Under the pieces are notes generated by a model. That model had not been told where the DNA came from, ran no database searches, and saw only the letters and a program-made list of their open reading frames with translations. Shown here piece after piece: positions 51,005 through 60,215 of a stretch of 64,000 bases of DNA (positions are counted from its first letter, which is position 1; each line of letters starts with the position of its first letter). The translations under genes and the position numbers were made by a program. This DNA is from Hymenobacter glacialis (GTDB lineage Bacteria > Bacteroidota > Bacteroidia > Cytophagales > Hymenobacteraceae): contig NZ_MDZC01000046.1 in assembly GCF_001816165.1 (NCBI RefSeq), positions 206,286 to 270,285 of the forward strand, written 5' to 3'.

Positions 51005-52177
51005 TTAAAATTTCAGGGTATTGTAATCACTGCGGGTCGTGACGCGCAAGCGCTGCGCTTCGCGTTGGGCCGAAGCCAGGTCGGGGTAATCAGCGGCAGT
51101 GAGGCGGAACAGGCGGCTACCAAAGGGCGGCAGTATGATGTGCGACGCGTGGCCGGTGCGGGCCAAGACCTTGCGGCCCCGCTCGGCCCCCGCCAACGAG
51201 CGGTAAGCGCCGGCGATGACGTAGTAACGACCCGTGCGGTTTTTAATTGTAACGGCGGCAGCCGTGTTTGCTGGCTTGACGGGGGCCACGGCGGCTATTA
51301 CGGGAGCAGCGGTTTCAACGGCGGCAACGGATGCAGCAGGCGTAGCGGTGGCCACGGCGGGCGCGGCAACAACCGGAGCCGGCGCACCAGCCACCGGGGC
51401 TGGCTTCACTTCCGGAACGGTCACGGAGGCAGCCGGGCTAGCTTCCAGTGGCGTCATTCCCTCGGGTGCGGCGGGCTGAGGAGGGGTAAAGTTGTGTTGA
51501 CCAAGGTTGGCTTGCTGGGGCTCGATGGTGGTGAGAACGGTGGCTGCCACCTGGGGCCGCGACCACTCCAGGTTGGGGAGTTGCGCCTGCCAGCCCGTGG
51601 GCGCAAATCCGGCATTAATCGCCCACTGGTAGTTGGCAAGCAGCAACAGGCCCATGGCCATGGCGATGGCGCCACCGGGCAACAAGCGCGTCCAGCGCGT
51701 GCGCCGGGTAGTGGCGCCACGCAGCGCGGGTTGTGGGCGCTTCACTCGCGCGTCGGTGGCGCGCACCGGGCGGGCCGCCAGATCGGGCAAGCCAAACGAC
51801 GAAGCCAGTAGATTATCGGTGCCCGTATATTCAAAAGCAAGGCCCCGGCCCACCGAACGCCGGAATATGCCGATACCGGGCAGTTCCGTGCGGTTGGTTT
51901 CGTCCAGCTCCTGCTGCAGGCCGGCCACAGCCTGGCGCACCACCTCGCGGGCCTGGGCAATGGGCAGGTGGAGGTGCTGGCTCAGGGCGTCCACCAGCAG
52001 GCCGTCGTTCCGGGTCAGGGCCTGGTTGAAGGCGACCAGCTTGGTGGGCGGGCTCAGCGACTGCCGGCCGGGCTGGGCCCGTGCCGACGACACCTCGGCC
52101 ACCAACCCGCCAAATTCCGGAATAATCACGCAGTCGTGGTCGCGGAGCAAGGGACGGATGTGGTCGGCTAGATGCAT
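51005..52177 (-). CDS. HU-like (CCDC81-type) plus SPOR-domain membrane protein
   Basis: A 390-residue protein combining an N-terminal HU/CCDC81-like region (about 1-120: HLADHIRPLLRDHDCVIIPEFGGLV and AVAGLQQELDETNRTELPGIGIFRR), a basic linker, one transmembrane helix (about 165-184), an Ala/Pro/Val-rich periplasmic stretch, and a C-terminal SPOR domain (about 315-390: YYVIAGAYRSLAGAERGRKVL). SPOR domains bind denuded glycan at division sites. This architecture is Bacteroidota-specific and presumed to act in cell division or envelope organisation. It is operonic with exbB. Confidence 0.88.
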   Translation of the reverse strand: MHLADHIRPLLRDHDCVIIPEFGGLVAEVSSARAQPGRQSLSPPTKLVAFNQALTRNDGLLVDALSQHLHLPIAQAREVVRQAVAGLQQELDETNRTELPGIGIFRRSVGRGLAFEYTGTDNLLASSFGLPDLAARPVRATDARVKRPQPALRGATTRRTRWTRLLPGGAIAMAMGLLLLANYQWAINAGFAPTGWQAQLPNLEWSRPQVAATVLTTIEPQQANLGQHNFTPPQPAAPEGMTPLEASPAASVTVPEVKPAPVAGAPAPVVAAPAVATATPAASVAAVETAAPVIAAVAPVKPANTAAAVTIKNRTGRYYVIAGAYRSLAGAERGRKVLARTGHASHIILPPFGSRLFRLTAADYPDLASAQREAQRLRVTTRSDYNTLKF

Positions 52178-52273
52178 GGGGCGAATATTAAACGAAACAA
52201 TAGCTACCCCACCACCTGATTATCAAAAAGAACCAGATAAAAAAGCGCGGCTGGCAGCCTGCAACGGCAAAAC

Positions 52274-54097
52274 TTAAAACAGGTAGGAAGCCCCGGCCAG
52301 TACGTTGATGCCCTTCACCGGATAACCGTAAAAGCGCTGGTACTGACGATTGGCGAGGTTATTACCCATCACAAAGATGGATATTTTTGGCGTAATAAGG
52401 TAGTCGGCACGCAGGTTTAAGTCCACAATCGGGTCGGTGGCCCGGTAAAAGTCGGCGCTTCTCACTTCGTTGGGCCGGGTAGCCGGGCGGTAGCTGATGC
52501 CATAGCTGGCCGAGTAGAAATAGCCTTCCACGCCCAGCGTCAGCTTATCGATGATATTATAGGTACCAAATACCGACCCCTGAAATTCGGGGCGGTGGAA
52601 GGGCTGCGCCAGGTTTTTGAGGGCGTACTTATTAAAATCAATCCGGCTGCCCAGGCGAAACTTCTCCGCGGCGGTGTACAGCAGTTCGGCATGCAGGTTG
52701 AGCACGCCGGTGGCATTCTGGTCATACACCAGGTCGAAGCGGGTGGGGTCGATGGGGTTGTTGAGGTAGAAATACAGGTTGCGGTCGCGGGCATAGGTAG
52801 CGCGGCCGTTGAGCTCAAGCCCCCGGGCCGGCGTAGAATTGAAACCGGCGTAGATGGTGGGCCCGCGGTGGGTGTCGGCCAGGTTCAGGCCCCGGTTGAG
52901 CCAGGGGTTCTCGGTGGTCAGGTCGTAGCGGGTCACGCGCTGCATGGAGCCCCCCAGCCCGGCATACACCATAAATTTCTCTGGAGCCAACGTGTAGCCC
53001 AGGCGCACGGCCGGGTACACCACCGTGCGGCTCACGTTGGTGGCCGTGTCGGAAGAATAGCCCAGGGTAGCGCCCAGCGAGAAAGCGATGCGCTTGTTGG
53101 TGAATTCGTAGGCAGGAGTAGCCTGCACAAAATTGCGGCTGCGCGACACCAGCGCGGCCGGTTCGGGCCGGGCCAGACTACCGGGGGCAATGTCTTTCTC
53201 GGCAATAAAGGAGCCATCGGCTGCCAGCGTGAGGCGGCCGGCCTCACCCAGCGCGTAGCCGAGCTTGGCGTTCAGCAGAAAGTTGTTTTCGCTGGCGTCG
53301 TAGATGTCGTTCCAGTACTGGTAGCCAATGCCGGCCTCGTACTGCAATACCTGTTCCGGGTCACGGTTGCGAGCATAGGCCTTCACCGCAAAGCGGTTGA
53401 ATACCTGCTTGATAGCGCTGGCCTCGGGCACGGGCGTCGCATCGGGGGTGTTCGCTGCTTTCTCGTAGCCGTAGAAATTATACCGCTCGCGCCCCAGGTC
53501 CAAGGTGGCTCCAAAGGCAGCCGTGCCCCGGTATAGCTCCCCCATGGCGTGGGCGCTGGTTTGGGACACCCCGGAATTTTTGCCATCCACGGGGCCCGTC
53601 AGGGAGTTTACGTGCTTGAGGTCGAGCCCGTAGGCGTGGTCGGCGTTGCGGGTGCTGTGGAAATACCCGCGCCCGTAAAACGTGCCGTAGTTACCCAGTC
53701 CTGCCTTCACGAAATTCCCGGTGAGCGGCGTGGGCTCCTCGGCTCGAATGGTGAGCACTTTTACCGAAGGCGAAAGCCGGTTGGCGGGCAGCCGGAAATC
53801 GGGAAAGGTGTACGTCACCTTGCGCTCTACTTTGGGAGGGGCGGGCAGTTTTATTTTTTCGAAGTTGCGGGTGGCTTCGGGCAACTGGTTTACCCGCTCC
53901 TTCACAATTTCTATTTCCGCTTCCTCAATCTGACCCGTCTTGGGCCGGGGTTTGGTGGTTTGGGCGTTGGCGGTGGTACCGGCAGCTCCTACTAGCATGG
54001 CGGCCAGGGACAGGGCCACTGCTACTCCCACCCGGGGGCTTCGTACCGAACTGGCTTTATTATAAGACAAACGCTTCATCAGCAAATTGTTATTCAA
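52274..54097 (-). CDS. Outer membrane beta-barrel protein, TonB-receptor-like without plug
   Basis: A 607-residue exported protein. The signal peptide ends near residue 46 (AGTTANAQ). A short periplasmic N-terminus (TGQIEEAEIEIVKERVNQLPEATRNFEKI) precedes about 22 predicted beta strands that resemble the barrel of TonB-dependent receptors (DLNLRADYLITPKISIFVMGNNLANRQYQRFYGYPVKGINVLAGASYLF at the end). No plug domain is present. The start is ATG 54097 or ATG 54079. It follows the long TPR gene by 16 bp, suggesting that the two act together at the outer membrane. Confidence 0.82.
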   Translation of the reverse strand: MNNNLLMKRLSYNKASSVRSPRVGVAVALSLAAMLVGAAGTTANAQTTKPRPKTGQIEEAEIEIVKERVNQLPEATRNFEKIKLPAPPKVERKVTYTFPDFRLPANRLSPSVKVLTIRAEEPTPLTGNFVKAGLGNYGTFYGRGYFHSTRNADHAYGLDLKHVNSLTGPVDGKNSGVSQTSAHAMGELYRGTAAFGATLDLGRERYNFYGYEKAANTPDATPVPEASAIKQVFNRFAVKAYARNRDPEQVLQYEAGIGYQYWNDIYDASENNFLLNAKLGYALGEAGRLTLAADGSFIAEKDIAPGSLARPEPAALVSRSRNFVQATPAYEFTNKRIAFSLGATLGYSSDTATNVSRTVVYPAVRLGYTLAPEKFMVYAGLGGSMQRVTRYDLTTENPWLNRGLNLADTHRGPTIYAGFNSTPARGLELNGRATYARDRNLYFYLNNPIDPTRFDLVYDQNATGVLNLHAELLYTAAEKFRLGSRIDFNKYALKNLAQPFHRPEFQGSVFGTYNIIDKLTLGVEGYFYSASYGISYRPATRPNEVRSADFYRATDPIVDLNLRADYLITPKISIFVMGNNLANRQYQRFYGYPVKGINVLAGASYLF

Positions 54098-54113
54098 TGA
54101 AAGGATACGCTGC

Positions 54114-57100
54114 TTAGCGCTGGGTAGCCGTGTCGGCGGGAGCGGCGTTGTCGCCGGTTAGTTTGGCGCGGGGCACGGTGCTGCCTTTGGCCGGCTTGGT
54201 AGAAGGGGCAGCCGGGGTTTTAGCTGGGGTTTTGGTCGGGGCTGGCTTTGGGGCAGCGGGCGGCGGCGTGGCTTCGGGCTGGTCGGCCCCCAGGGTTTTA
54301 AGACGCTGCCTGGCCGCTTCCACAATTTCAGCTACCGGAAACTTGTTGTCGATGATGGAATTGAGCGTGCCGCGTGCCTGGAAATTATCGCCATCGGCGG
54401 CGTACACATCGGCCACCAGCAAGAATGCCCGGCCCTGCCACAGGGTATAATTGCCAAAATCCGAGTTCACTTTGAGCGCGGCTGCGATGGCCTCCTCGTT
54501 CTTTTTTAGTTTGAACAGGGTTTCGGCCAGGTAGTACTGAGCCTCGGCACCGTTCACGTCGTTGGGCGCGGCCTTGGCGGCGGCGGCCAGCTCGGTGGCA
54601 GCCTGGTCCAGATTGCCGGATTTGTAGCTGGCCTTACCCAGGTAAAGCAGAGCGGCATTGGTGGCGTTGGCGGTGGCGCCAGCCTGCGTGCGCAGCTCCT
54701 CGGCTACGCGGCGGGCCCCGGGGTAATCGCCGGCTTCGTACAGGCTGCGCATCTGGCCCAGGGTGGCGTTGGCTACCTCGCGGCGGTTGGTGCTGGCGCC
54801 GCGCAGGCGCTCGTAGTATTTGGCGGCTTCCGCATAGCTCTTGTTTTCGAACTCCAGGTCGGCGAGGCGGCCTACGGCGCGGTTCACAAACTCACTTTTG
54901 CCTTCGGTCACCACGTCGCGCAGGCGGGTCAGCCCCTGCTGCTTGTCGCCCGTTTTCAAATAAGAATCGGCCAGGAAAAAGCGGGCATCAGCCCCCAAGG
55001 CCGTTTGCGGGTACTGCTTCAAGTAAGACTCCAGGCGTAGAATAGCAGGCTGGTATTTTTCAGCCAGATACAAAGACTTTGCTGCTTCAAATTCCACACT
55101 TTCGGTGGCCTTGCTATCGGGATTTTGCACCTTAAAAGAAGCCAGTGCGGCATCAAACTCTTCGGTGCGGCCCAGCGCCGACAGGCTCTCCTGCAGGCTG
55201 TACAAGGCCTGCGACGCGGCTTCGCTGCGCGGGTAGCTGGTGAGCACGCGCTGGAAGTCGGCCAAGGCTTTTTCGTGCTGCTGCAGGTTGGCGTACGACA
55301 CGCCGCGCTTTTGCAAAGCCTGGGGCACCAGGGGGCTGTTGGGCCGGTTGTCAATCAGGCGCGTGAAGCCGGCGGCGGCAGGCTGGTATTCGCCGGCTTC
55401 AAACGAGAGTTGTGCCTGCTGAAACACGGCGTCCTCGGCATAGCGCGAACTGGGGCTGGTTTTCAGCAACGAGGCCAGCGTGGCGTTGGCTTCGTCGCGG
55501 CGGCCCATCAGGCCCAGCGTCCGGCCCTTCTGGTAGTAGGCGTAGTCCTTATCGGCCGCATTGGCCCGAATCACCTTGTCGTAGAGCTCCAGAGCCTGCG
55601 CGTAGCTCTTGGCCACGTAGTAGGTGTCGGCCAGCCGCATGGTGGCGTCGTAATAGTTCGGGTCGTCCGGCTTGGCACTTTTGTCGTTGATAAACGCCTG
55701 GAACTGGGGCCGGGCCCGGTCGTACTGCTTGGTGTTATAGTAAGCATAGCCCAAGCCGTAGCGCGCCTTTTGCTCAAATTCCACTTCCTCGGCGCTCACG
55801 CCACCCTGCCGGGCCGCGCGGGCCGCCGCCACGTAAGCGCTAATGGCATCGGGGTATTGCTGGCCCACGCTGTAAATCTCGCCGCGCAGCACCTGGGCCG
55901 CGGCCCGCAGGGCATCATCGGCCGGGTACTTCAGGGACTTGTCCAGCAGCGGCAGGGCGGCGCCGTAGTTGCCGTTGTTGTACAAGGTGGCGGCCTGCGA
56001 GTACGCCACGCGCTGGTAGGTGGCGTTGAGCTTCTCGCTCCGGTCGTCCAACCCTTCGAGGTAGGCCAGCGCCTGGGAAAAGTCAGTGGACTGCAGGAAG
56101 CCGATGCTCAGCAGGTCGTCCACGATGGGTTGGTTGGGAGAGCGGGGGAATTTCTTCTGGAAATCGCGCAGCACGGCCACAACTTCGGGCAAATTGCCCA
56201 GCTCGAATTGTACCTGTCCCAAACGCAGCGTGGCATTTTCGGCCACGTTCTTATCAAATGTGCCCTGCCGGGCCGCCTCAAACGCCGTCACGGCCTGGGG
56301 CTTCTGGTTGGCCTGCACGTAGCTCAGTCCCAAATGATACGCCGCGTTCTGACCCAAGGAATCGCGCAGCACAGCTACGTTTTTCAGGCTGGCAATGGCG
56401 CCCTTAAAATCGCCCATCTTGTAGTTGGCAAAGCCAATCTTGTACTGCAGGGCCGGCTCGATGCGGCCCTTGTGCACGGCTGCGTACCGGTCGAAGTTCT
56501 CTGCCGCTTCTTTGTAGCGCTCCTTCTGGTAATAGGCATCGCCAAGCAGGAGTTGGATTTCGTCGGAGTTCTGAGGCGTGGGCGTGGTTTTCAGCGCGTT
56601 CGACGCATAGCGAATCAGCTCATCGTAATTGCCCTCCTTGTAGTAAATCTGGGACATGATGGCTGGCACCACCGGCTTATAGGCATCGTTTTGCTCGGCC
56701 ACGGCCAGGTCGGCGCGGGCCGCGGCGTAATCGCCGGTACGATAGGCCAGGTAGCCGGCGTAGTAAGAGCTGGCGTATTTAAACTCCGTCTGAGCCTGCT
56801 TGCTGCGGTCGAACAGCAGGCGCGCTTTGTCGTATTCCTTTTCCTCGAAATAGCTGTAAGCAAGCTTAAAGTCCGATTCGCCGCGTTGGGCTACGCTCAA
56901 ATTATCCGGGGCTACTTTCTGGAAGTACTGAATAGCCGAGGCGTAGTTTTTCTGGTCGAAATAGAACTTACCCAGCTCAAAATAGGCCACGGCTGAGCGC
57001 GGATGCGCCGGATGCTGCTCGGCAAAAGCCAGAATAAGGCCTTCGGCATCGGGGTGCAGCAGGTACAGGCCGCTCACCGCATAATAGTACTCGGCATCGG

Positions 57101-57332
57101 CGGTGCGGTCGCCGGCGGTGGGGCCGCCCTGGCCGGTGGCGCGGGGCTCCACGGCCAGAAAATGCCGAAAAGCCTCCTGAGCCGCGCCGTACTGGCCACG
57201 GTCAAACAACTCCAACCCTTCCTGAAAAAACCGCTCATCGGCGGCAAAAACCTGGGTTTGCTGGGCCTGGGCTGCCATTGGGGCCGCAGCACTCAGGGCG
57301 GCGGCCAGCGCGAGCCGGGGAAATAGCTTCAT
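54114..57332 (-). CDS. Very long exported TPR protein
   Basis: A 1072-residue periplasmic protein. The signal peptide is about 1-24 (KLFPRLALAAALSAAAPMAAQAQ). At least 20 TPR-like helical pairs run through the rest (for example AVAYFELGKFYFDQKNYASAIQYFQKVAP, AYYQKERYKEAAENFDRYA and KKRGVSYANLQQHEKALADFQRVL). A low-complexity Ala/Pro/Lys/Thr tail occupies about the last 60 residues. Such BamD/YbgF-style TPR solenoids organise envelope machines. It heads a cluster with a barrel protein, a SPOR protein and ExbB/ExbD/TonB. ATG 57332 was chosen because the upstream extension lacks a signal peptide. Confidence 0.9.
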   Translation of the reverse strand: MKLFPRLALAAALSAAAPMAAQAQQTQVFAADERFFQEGLELFDRGQYGAAQEAFRHFLAVEPRATGQGGPTAGDRTADAEYYYAVSGLYLLHPDAEGLILAFAEQHPAHPRSAVAYFELGKFYFDQKNYASAIQYFQKVAPDNLSVAQRGESDFKLAYSYFEEKEYDKARLLFDRSKQAQTEFKYASSYYAGYLAYRTGDYAAARADLAVAEQNDAYKPVVPAIMSQIYYKEGNYDELIRYASNALKTTPTPQNSDEIQLLLGDAYYQKERYKEAAENFDRYAAVHKGRIEPALQYKIGFANYKMGDFKGAIASLKNVAVLRDSLGQNAAYHLGLSYVQANQKPQAVTAFEAARQGTFDKNVAENATLRLGQVQFELGNLPEVVAVLRDFQKKFPRSPNQPIVDDLLSIGFLQSTDFSQALAYLEGLDDRSEKLNATYQRVAYSQAATLYNNGNYGAALPLLDKSLKYPADDALRAAAQVLRGEIYSVGQQYPDAISAYVAAARAARQGGVSAEEVEFEQKARYGLGYAYYNTKQYDRARPQFQAFINDKSAKPDDPNYYDATMRLADTYYVAKSYAQALELYDKVIRANAADKDYAYYQKGRTLGLMGRRDEANATLASLLKTSPSSRYAEDAVFQQAQLSFEAGEYQPAAAGFTRLIDNRPNSPLVPQALQKRGVSYANLQQHEKALADFQRVLTSYPRSEAASQALYSLQESLSALGRTEEFDAALASFKVQNPDSKATESVEFEAAKSLYLAEKYQPAILRLESYLKQYPQTALGADARFFLADSYLKTGDKQQGLTRLRDVVTEGKSEFVNRAVGRLADLEFENKSYAEAAKYYERLRGASTNRREVANATLGQMRSLYEAGDYPGARRVAEELRTQAGATANATNAALLYLGKASYKSGNLDQAATELAAAAKAAPNDVNGAEAQYYLAETLFKLKKNEEAIAAALKVNSDFGNYTLWQGRAFLLVADVYAADGDNFQARGTLNSIIDNKFPVAEIVEAARQRLKTLGADQPEATPPPAAPKPAPTKTPAKTPAAPSTKPAKGSTVPRAKLTGDNAAPADTATQR

Positions 57333-57514
57333 GAAAATACCGTACGTGGAGGGCCCGCACCGGGCCCGAGAAGTAGCCAAAAGTAGCGAAAATTGCCTGC
57401 AGATTGCCCAATCAACGCAAATACAGCCCATCTGTTGCGTTGGCGACAGTCCATGCGCGGGCGGGTCACGCCGTGGGTGAAATGGACTCAGCTTAACCTA
57501 TTGTCTTACGTATT

Positions 57515-58573
57515 TTACTCCAGCACGCCTTCCGGCACGTTGTGCAGAATCAGCCAGACCAACTCGCGCAGGATTTCCCCGTCGTCCATCGAGCCGCTCT
57601 CAATGCCTTTGCTCTGGGCATCGGCCCGGCGAATAAGGTGAATAATATTCGCCACCCGCTCAGCCGGGTACGCCCGCATGGCCTGCTGGTAGTCCTTCTG
57701 CGCGAAGCTGTTCATAATGCCCAGCTTTTTGAACTCGCCATCGCCCGGATTGGGGCCGGCCTGGTGAAGCACCAGCAGCTTGGTGAAGAAGCCAAAAAGC
57801 AGCGTCAGGTTGGGAATCAGCGGGTTGGCCTTGGGGTTGGCGGCAAAGTAGCCCAGAATGCGGTTGGCCTTGAGCACATCGCGCTGCACCAGCGCCTTTT
57901 GCAGCTCAAAAATATTGTAGTCCTTGCTGATGCCCACCAGCCGTTGCACCAGCTCCTCGTCAATGGCTTGGCCCGGCTGCAGGTTCAGCACCAGTTTGTC
58001 TACCTCGTTGGCCAGCCGGCCCAAATCGGCCCCGATGTACTCGGCCAGCATGGCGGTGGCTTGTCCGGTTATCTGCTGGCCGCGGCTGCGCACGTTGGCC
58101 GTGAGCCACTGTGGCACCTGGTTGTCGTAGAGCTTTTTGCTGGTCATGAGCGCCACCGGCGACTCTTTGCCGCTGAGCAGCTTGCCTAGCTTCTTGCGGC
58201 TGTCCAGGGTTTTGTGCTTATAGCAAAACACCAGCACCGTGCTGGCCAGCGGGTTTTTGAGGTACGCTTCCAGAAAGGGCCAGCTCCGCTCCTGCTCCAG
58301 GTCGGCCACGGTCTGGGCCTCTTTCACGATGACCACCGACCGCTCGGCCATCATCGGAAACCGCTTGGCCTGGCCCAGGATGCCGGCCACGTCAATGTCC
58401 TTGCCGTACACCACCACCTGGTTGAAGCTGCGCTCGTGCTCGGCCAGAGCAGTTTTTTCAATAAGGTCGGCCACTACGTCGATGTAGTAAGGCTCCTCGC
58501 CCTGCAGGAAATACACGGGCTGAAACTGCCGCTGCTGCAGCTGCTTAAGAATAGCGTCGGCCTCGAAATTCAA
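57515..58573 (-). CDS. holA: DNA polymerase III subunit delta
   Basis: A 352-residue clamp-loader subunit that opens the sliding clamp. The AAA+-like N-terminus (QPVYFLQGEEPYYIDVVADLIEK) lacks a working P-loop, as normal for delta. The middle contains RFPMMAERSVVIVKEAQ, then GADLGRLANEVDKLVLNL and the C-terminal collar domain (NPLIPNLTLLFGFFTKLLVLHQ). The start is TTG at 58573. It is divergent from tyrS, with a heptamer repeat array 6 bp upstream of its start. Confidence 0.93.
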   Translation of the reverse strand: MNFEADAILKQLQQRQFQPVYFLQGEEPYYIDVVADLIEKTALAEHERSFNQVVVYGKDIDVAGILGQAKRFPMMAERSVVIVKEAQTVADLEQERSWPFLEAYLKNPLASTVLVFCYKHKTLDSRKKLGKLLSGKESPVALMTSKKLYDNQVPQWLTANVRSRGQQITGQATAMLAEYIGADLGRLANEVDKLVLNLQPGQAIDEELVQRLVGISKDYNIFELQKALVQRDVLKANRILGYFAANPKANPLIPNLTLLFGFFTKLLVLHQAGPNPGDGEFKKLGIMNSFAQKDYQQAMRAYPAERVANIIHLIRRADAQSKGIESGSMDDGEILRELVWLILHNVPEGVLE

Positions 58574-58579
58574 TGAAGA

Positions 58580-58604
58580 ATATGAATTATGAGTTATGAG
58601 TTGG
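58580..58604. repeat. Heptamer array, left arm (upstream of holA)
   Basis: Three tandem heptamers, ATGAATT ATGAGTT ATGAGTT, plus GG. Read on the minus strand it is CC AACTCAT AACTCAT AATTCAT. It is the inverted counterpart of the array at 58720-58749 and lies just upstream of the holA start. Confidence 0.75.
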
Positions 58605-58663
58605 CGGGTTTAAGTGCGCCTGCATTCATTCCTCGGTTTTGCACGCAAGCCGTGCCCAAGTCA

Positions 58664-58691
58664 CAAAGGTAGATGGGCGTTTTTACCTTTG
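58664..58691. promoter_or_regulatory. Back-to-back -7 elements of holA and tyrS
   Basis: CAAAGGTA at 58664-58671 (TACCTTTG on the minus strand, reading toward holA) and TACCTTTG at 58684-58691 (plus strand, reading toward tyrS) form an exact 8-bp inverted repeat with a 12-bp spacer. The -33 regions of the two promoters would overlap. Clear TTG boxes at the right spacing were not seen. Confidence 0.55.
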
Positions 58692-58719
58692 CAGACTTTA
58701 GGCGTCCTTCCAGCTGCCT

Positions 58720-58749
58720 CCAACTCATAATTCATAACTCATAATTCAT
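58720..58749. repeat. Heptamer array, right arm (upstream of tyrS)
   Basis: CC followed by four tandem heptamers: AACTCAT AATTCAT AACTCAT AATTCAT. It ends 8 bp before the tyrS start codon and is complementary to the three-heptamer array at 58580-58604, with one extra unit. Confidence 0.75.
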
Positions 58750-58757
58750 AATTCCCT

Positions 58758-60077
58758 TTGGATTTAATCCCTGAACTCACCTGGCGCGGCATGTACCACG
58801 ACGCCATGCCCGGCACCGCCGAACACTTGGCCACCAATGCACCCATCACCGGCTACATTGGCTTCGACCCCACTGCGGCCTCGCTGCACATCGGCAACTT
58901 GGCCACCATTATGCTGCTGGTGCACCTGCAGCGTGCCGGCCACCGGCCGGTGGCCCTGGTGGGCGGCGCCACCGGCATGATAGGTGACCCCAGCGGCAAA
59001 TCGGCCGAGCGCAACCTGCTCGACGAGGATACCCTGCGCCTCAACCAGGCCGGCATCCGGGCACAGCTGGAGAAGTTCCTGGACTTCACCCAGGGCCCCA
59101 CCGGGGCGCTGGTGGTGAACAACTACGACTGGTTCAAGGAAATTGGCTTCCTGGGTTTCCTGCGCGAAGTGGGCAAGCACCTAACGGTGAACTACATGAT
59201 GGCCAAAGATTCGGTTAAGCGCCGCATCAGCGGCAACGAGGACAGCGGCGCCGACGGCCTCAGCTACACCGAATTCAGCTACCAGTTGCTGCAGGGTTAC
59301 GACTTCGTCCACCTCAACAAAACCTTGAACTGCACCCTGCAAATGGGCGCCAGCGACCAGTGGGGCAACATCACCACCGGTACGGAGCTCATCCGCCGCC
59401 TGAGCAACGCCGAGGGCCGCGAAGCCAAGGCTTACGCCCTCACCGGGCAGCTCATCACCAAGGCCGACGGCACCAAGTACGGCAAGTCCGAAACCGGCAC
59501 CGTCTGGCTCGACCCCGCCCTCACCTCGCCCTACCAGTTCTATCAGTTCTTCTACAACGCCGCCGATGCCGATGCTCCGCGCCTCGTCCGCGTGTTCACG
59601 CTGCTCAGCGAGGCCGAAATAGTGGCCCTGGAAACCGAGCATGCCCAGGCGCCGCACCTGCGCGTGCTGCAAAAGGCGTTGGCCCGGGACGTGACCACCC
59701 GCGTGCACTCTACCGAAGCCACCGAAGCCGCCATCAGCGCCTCCGAGGTGTTGTTCGGTCGTGGCGACCTCGCGGCACTACAGTCCCTCGACGAGGCCAC
59801 GCTGCTCGACGTGTTTGCCGGCGTGTCCCACCTGCGCGTACTACGGGCCGATTTGGCGGGCCTCACTGCTGCGTCGTTGCTCAGCGAAGCCACCATGGGC
59901 AAAATCTTCCCCTCAAAGGGCGAAGCCAAAAAGATGATGAAGGACGGCGGCGTGAGCATCAACCGCGAGAAAGTAACCGGGGCCGAAGCGCCGGTTGATA
60001 CCATGCCCCTGCTAGCCGGTAAGTTTCTCGTCGTTCAGAAAGGCAAGAAGAACTACTTCCTGGTGGAGGTGGTGTAA
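58758..60077 (+). CDS. tyrS: Tyrosyl-tRNA synthetase
   Basis: A 439-residue class I aminoacyl-tRNA synthetase. The HIGH-like motif is HIGN at 44-47 and the KMSKS-like loop is KYGKS at 240-244. The tyrosine pocket includes GYIGFDPTA and the segment [13 protein letters not shown]-terminal S4 RNA-binding domain spans about 377-439 ([25 protein letters not shown]). The start is TTG at 58758, giving [14 protein letters not shown], the expected N-terminus. The first internal Met would cut off the first helix. Confidence 0.96.
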   Translation: MDLIPELTWRGMYHDAMPGTAEHLATNAPITGYIGFDPTAASLHIGNLATIMLLVHLQRAGHRPVALVGGATGMIGDPSGKSAERNLLDEDTLRLNQAGIRAQLEKFLDFTQGPTGALVVNNYDWFKEIGFLGFLREVGKHLTVNYMMAKDSVKRRISGNEDSGADGLSYTEFSYQLLQGYDFVHLNKTLNCTLQMGASDQWGNITTGTELIRRLSNAEGREAKAYALTGQLITKADGTKYGKSETGTVWLDPALTSPYQFYQFFYNAADADAPRLVRVFTLLSEAEIVALETEHAQAPHLRVLQKALARDVTTRVHSTEATEAAISASEVLFGRGDLAALQSLDEATLLDVFAGVSHLRVLRADLAGLTAASLLSEATMGKIFPSKGEAKKMMKDGGVSINREKVTGAEAPVDTMPLLAGKFLVVQKGKKNYFLVEVV

Positions 60078-60105
60078 ACCCACCCAGCTGGCTGGTTTCC
60101 CTTAA

Positions 60106-60161
60106 CTCGTGCCAACAGAAAGGCCCCGCTGCATGCAGCGGGGCCTTTCTGTTGGCACGAG
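60106..60161. terminator. 56-bp perfect palindrome, bidirectional terminator
   Basis: Two 28-bp arms are perfectly complementary with no spacer. The left arm starts CTCGTGCCAACAGAAAGG and the centre is GCTGCATGCAGC. It lies between convergent tyrS and the histone-like gene. It can extrude as a cruciform and would form a very stable RNA hairpin in either direction. Confidence 0.85.
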
Positions 60162-60215
60162 CCTGGGCACAGCGTCCGCGAACTCCTAAAAGCCCGCCGG
60201 ATGCTGTGGTTCAGA

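Noticed and set aside
55125..56996. 623-codon plus-strand open frame inside the long TPR gene
   Set aside because: It is an antisense shadow produced by high GC and codon bias. The minus-strand frame has a signal peptide and clear TPR repeats.
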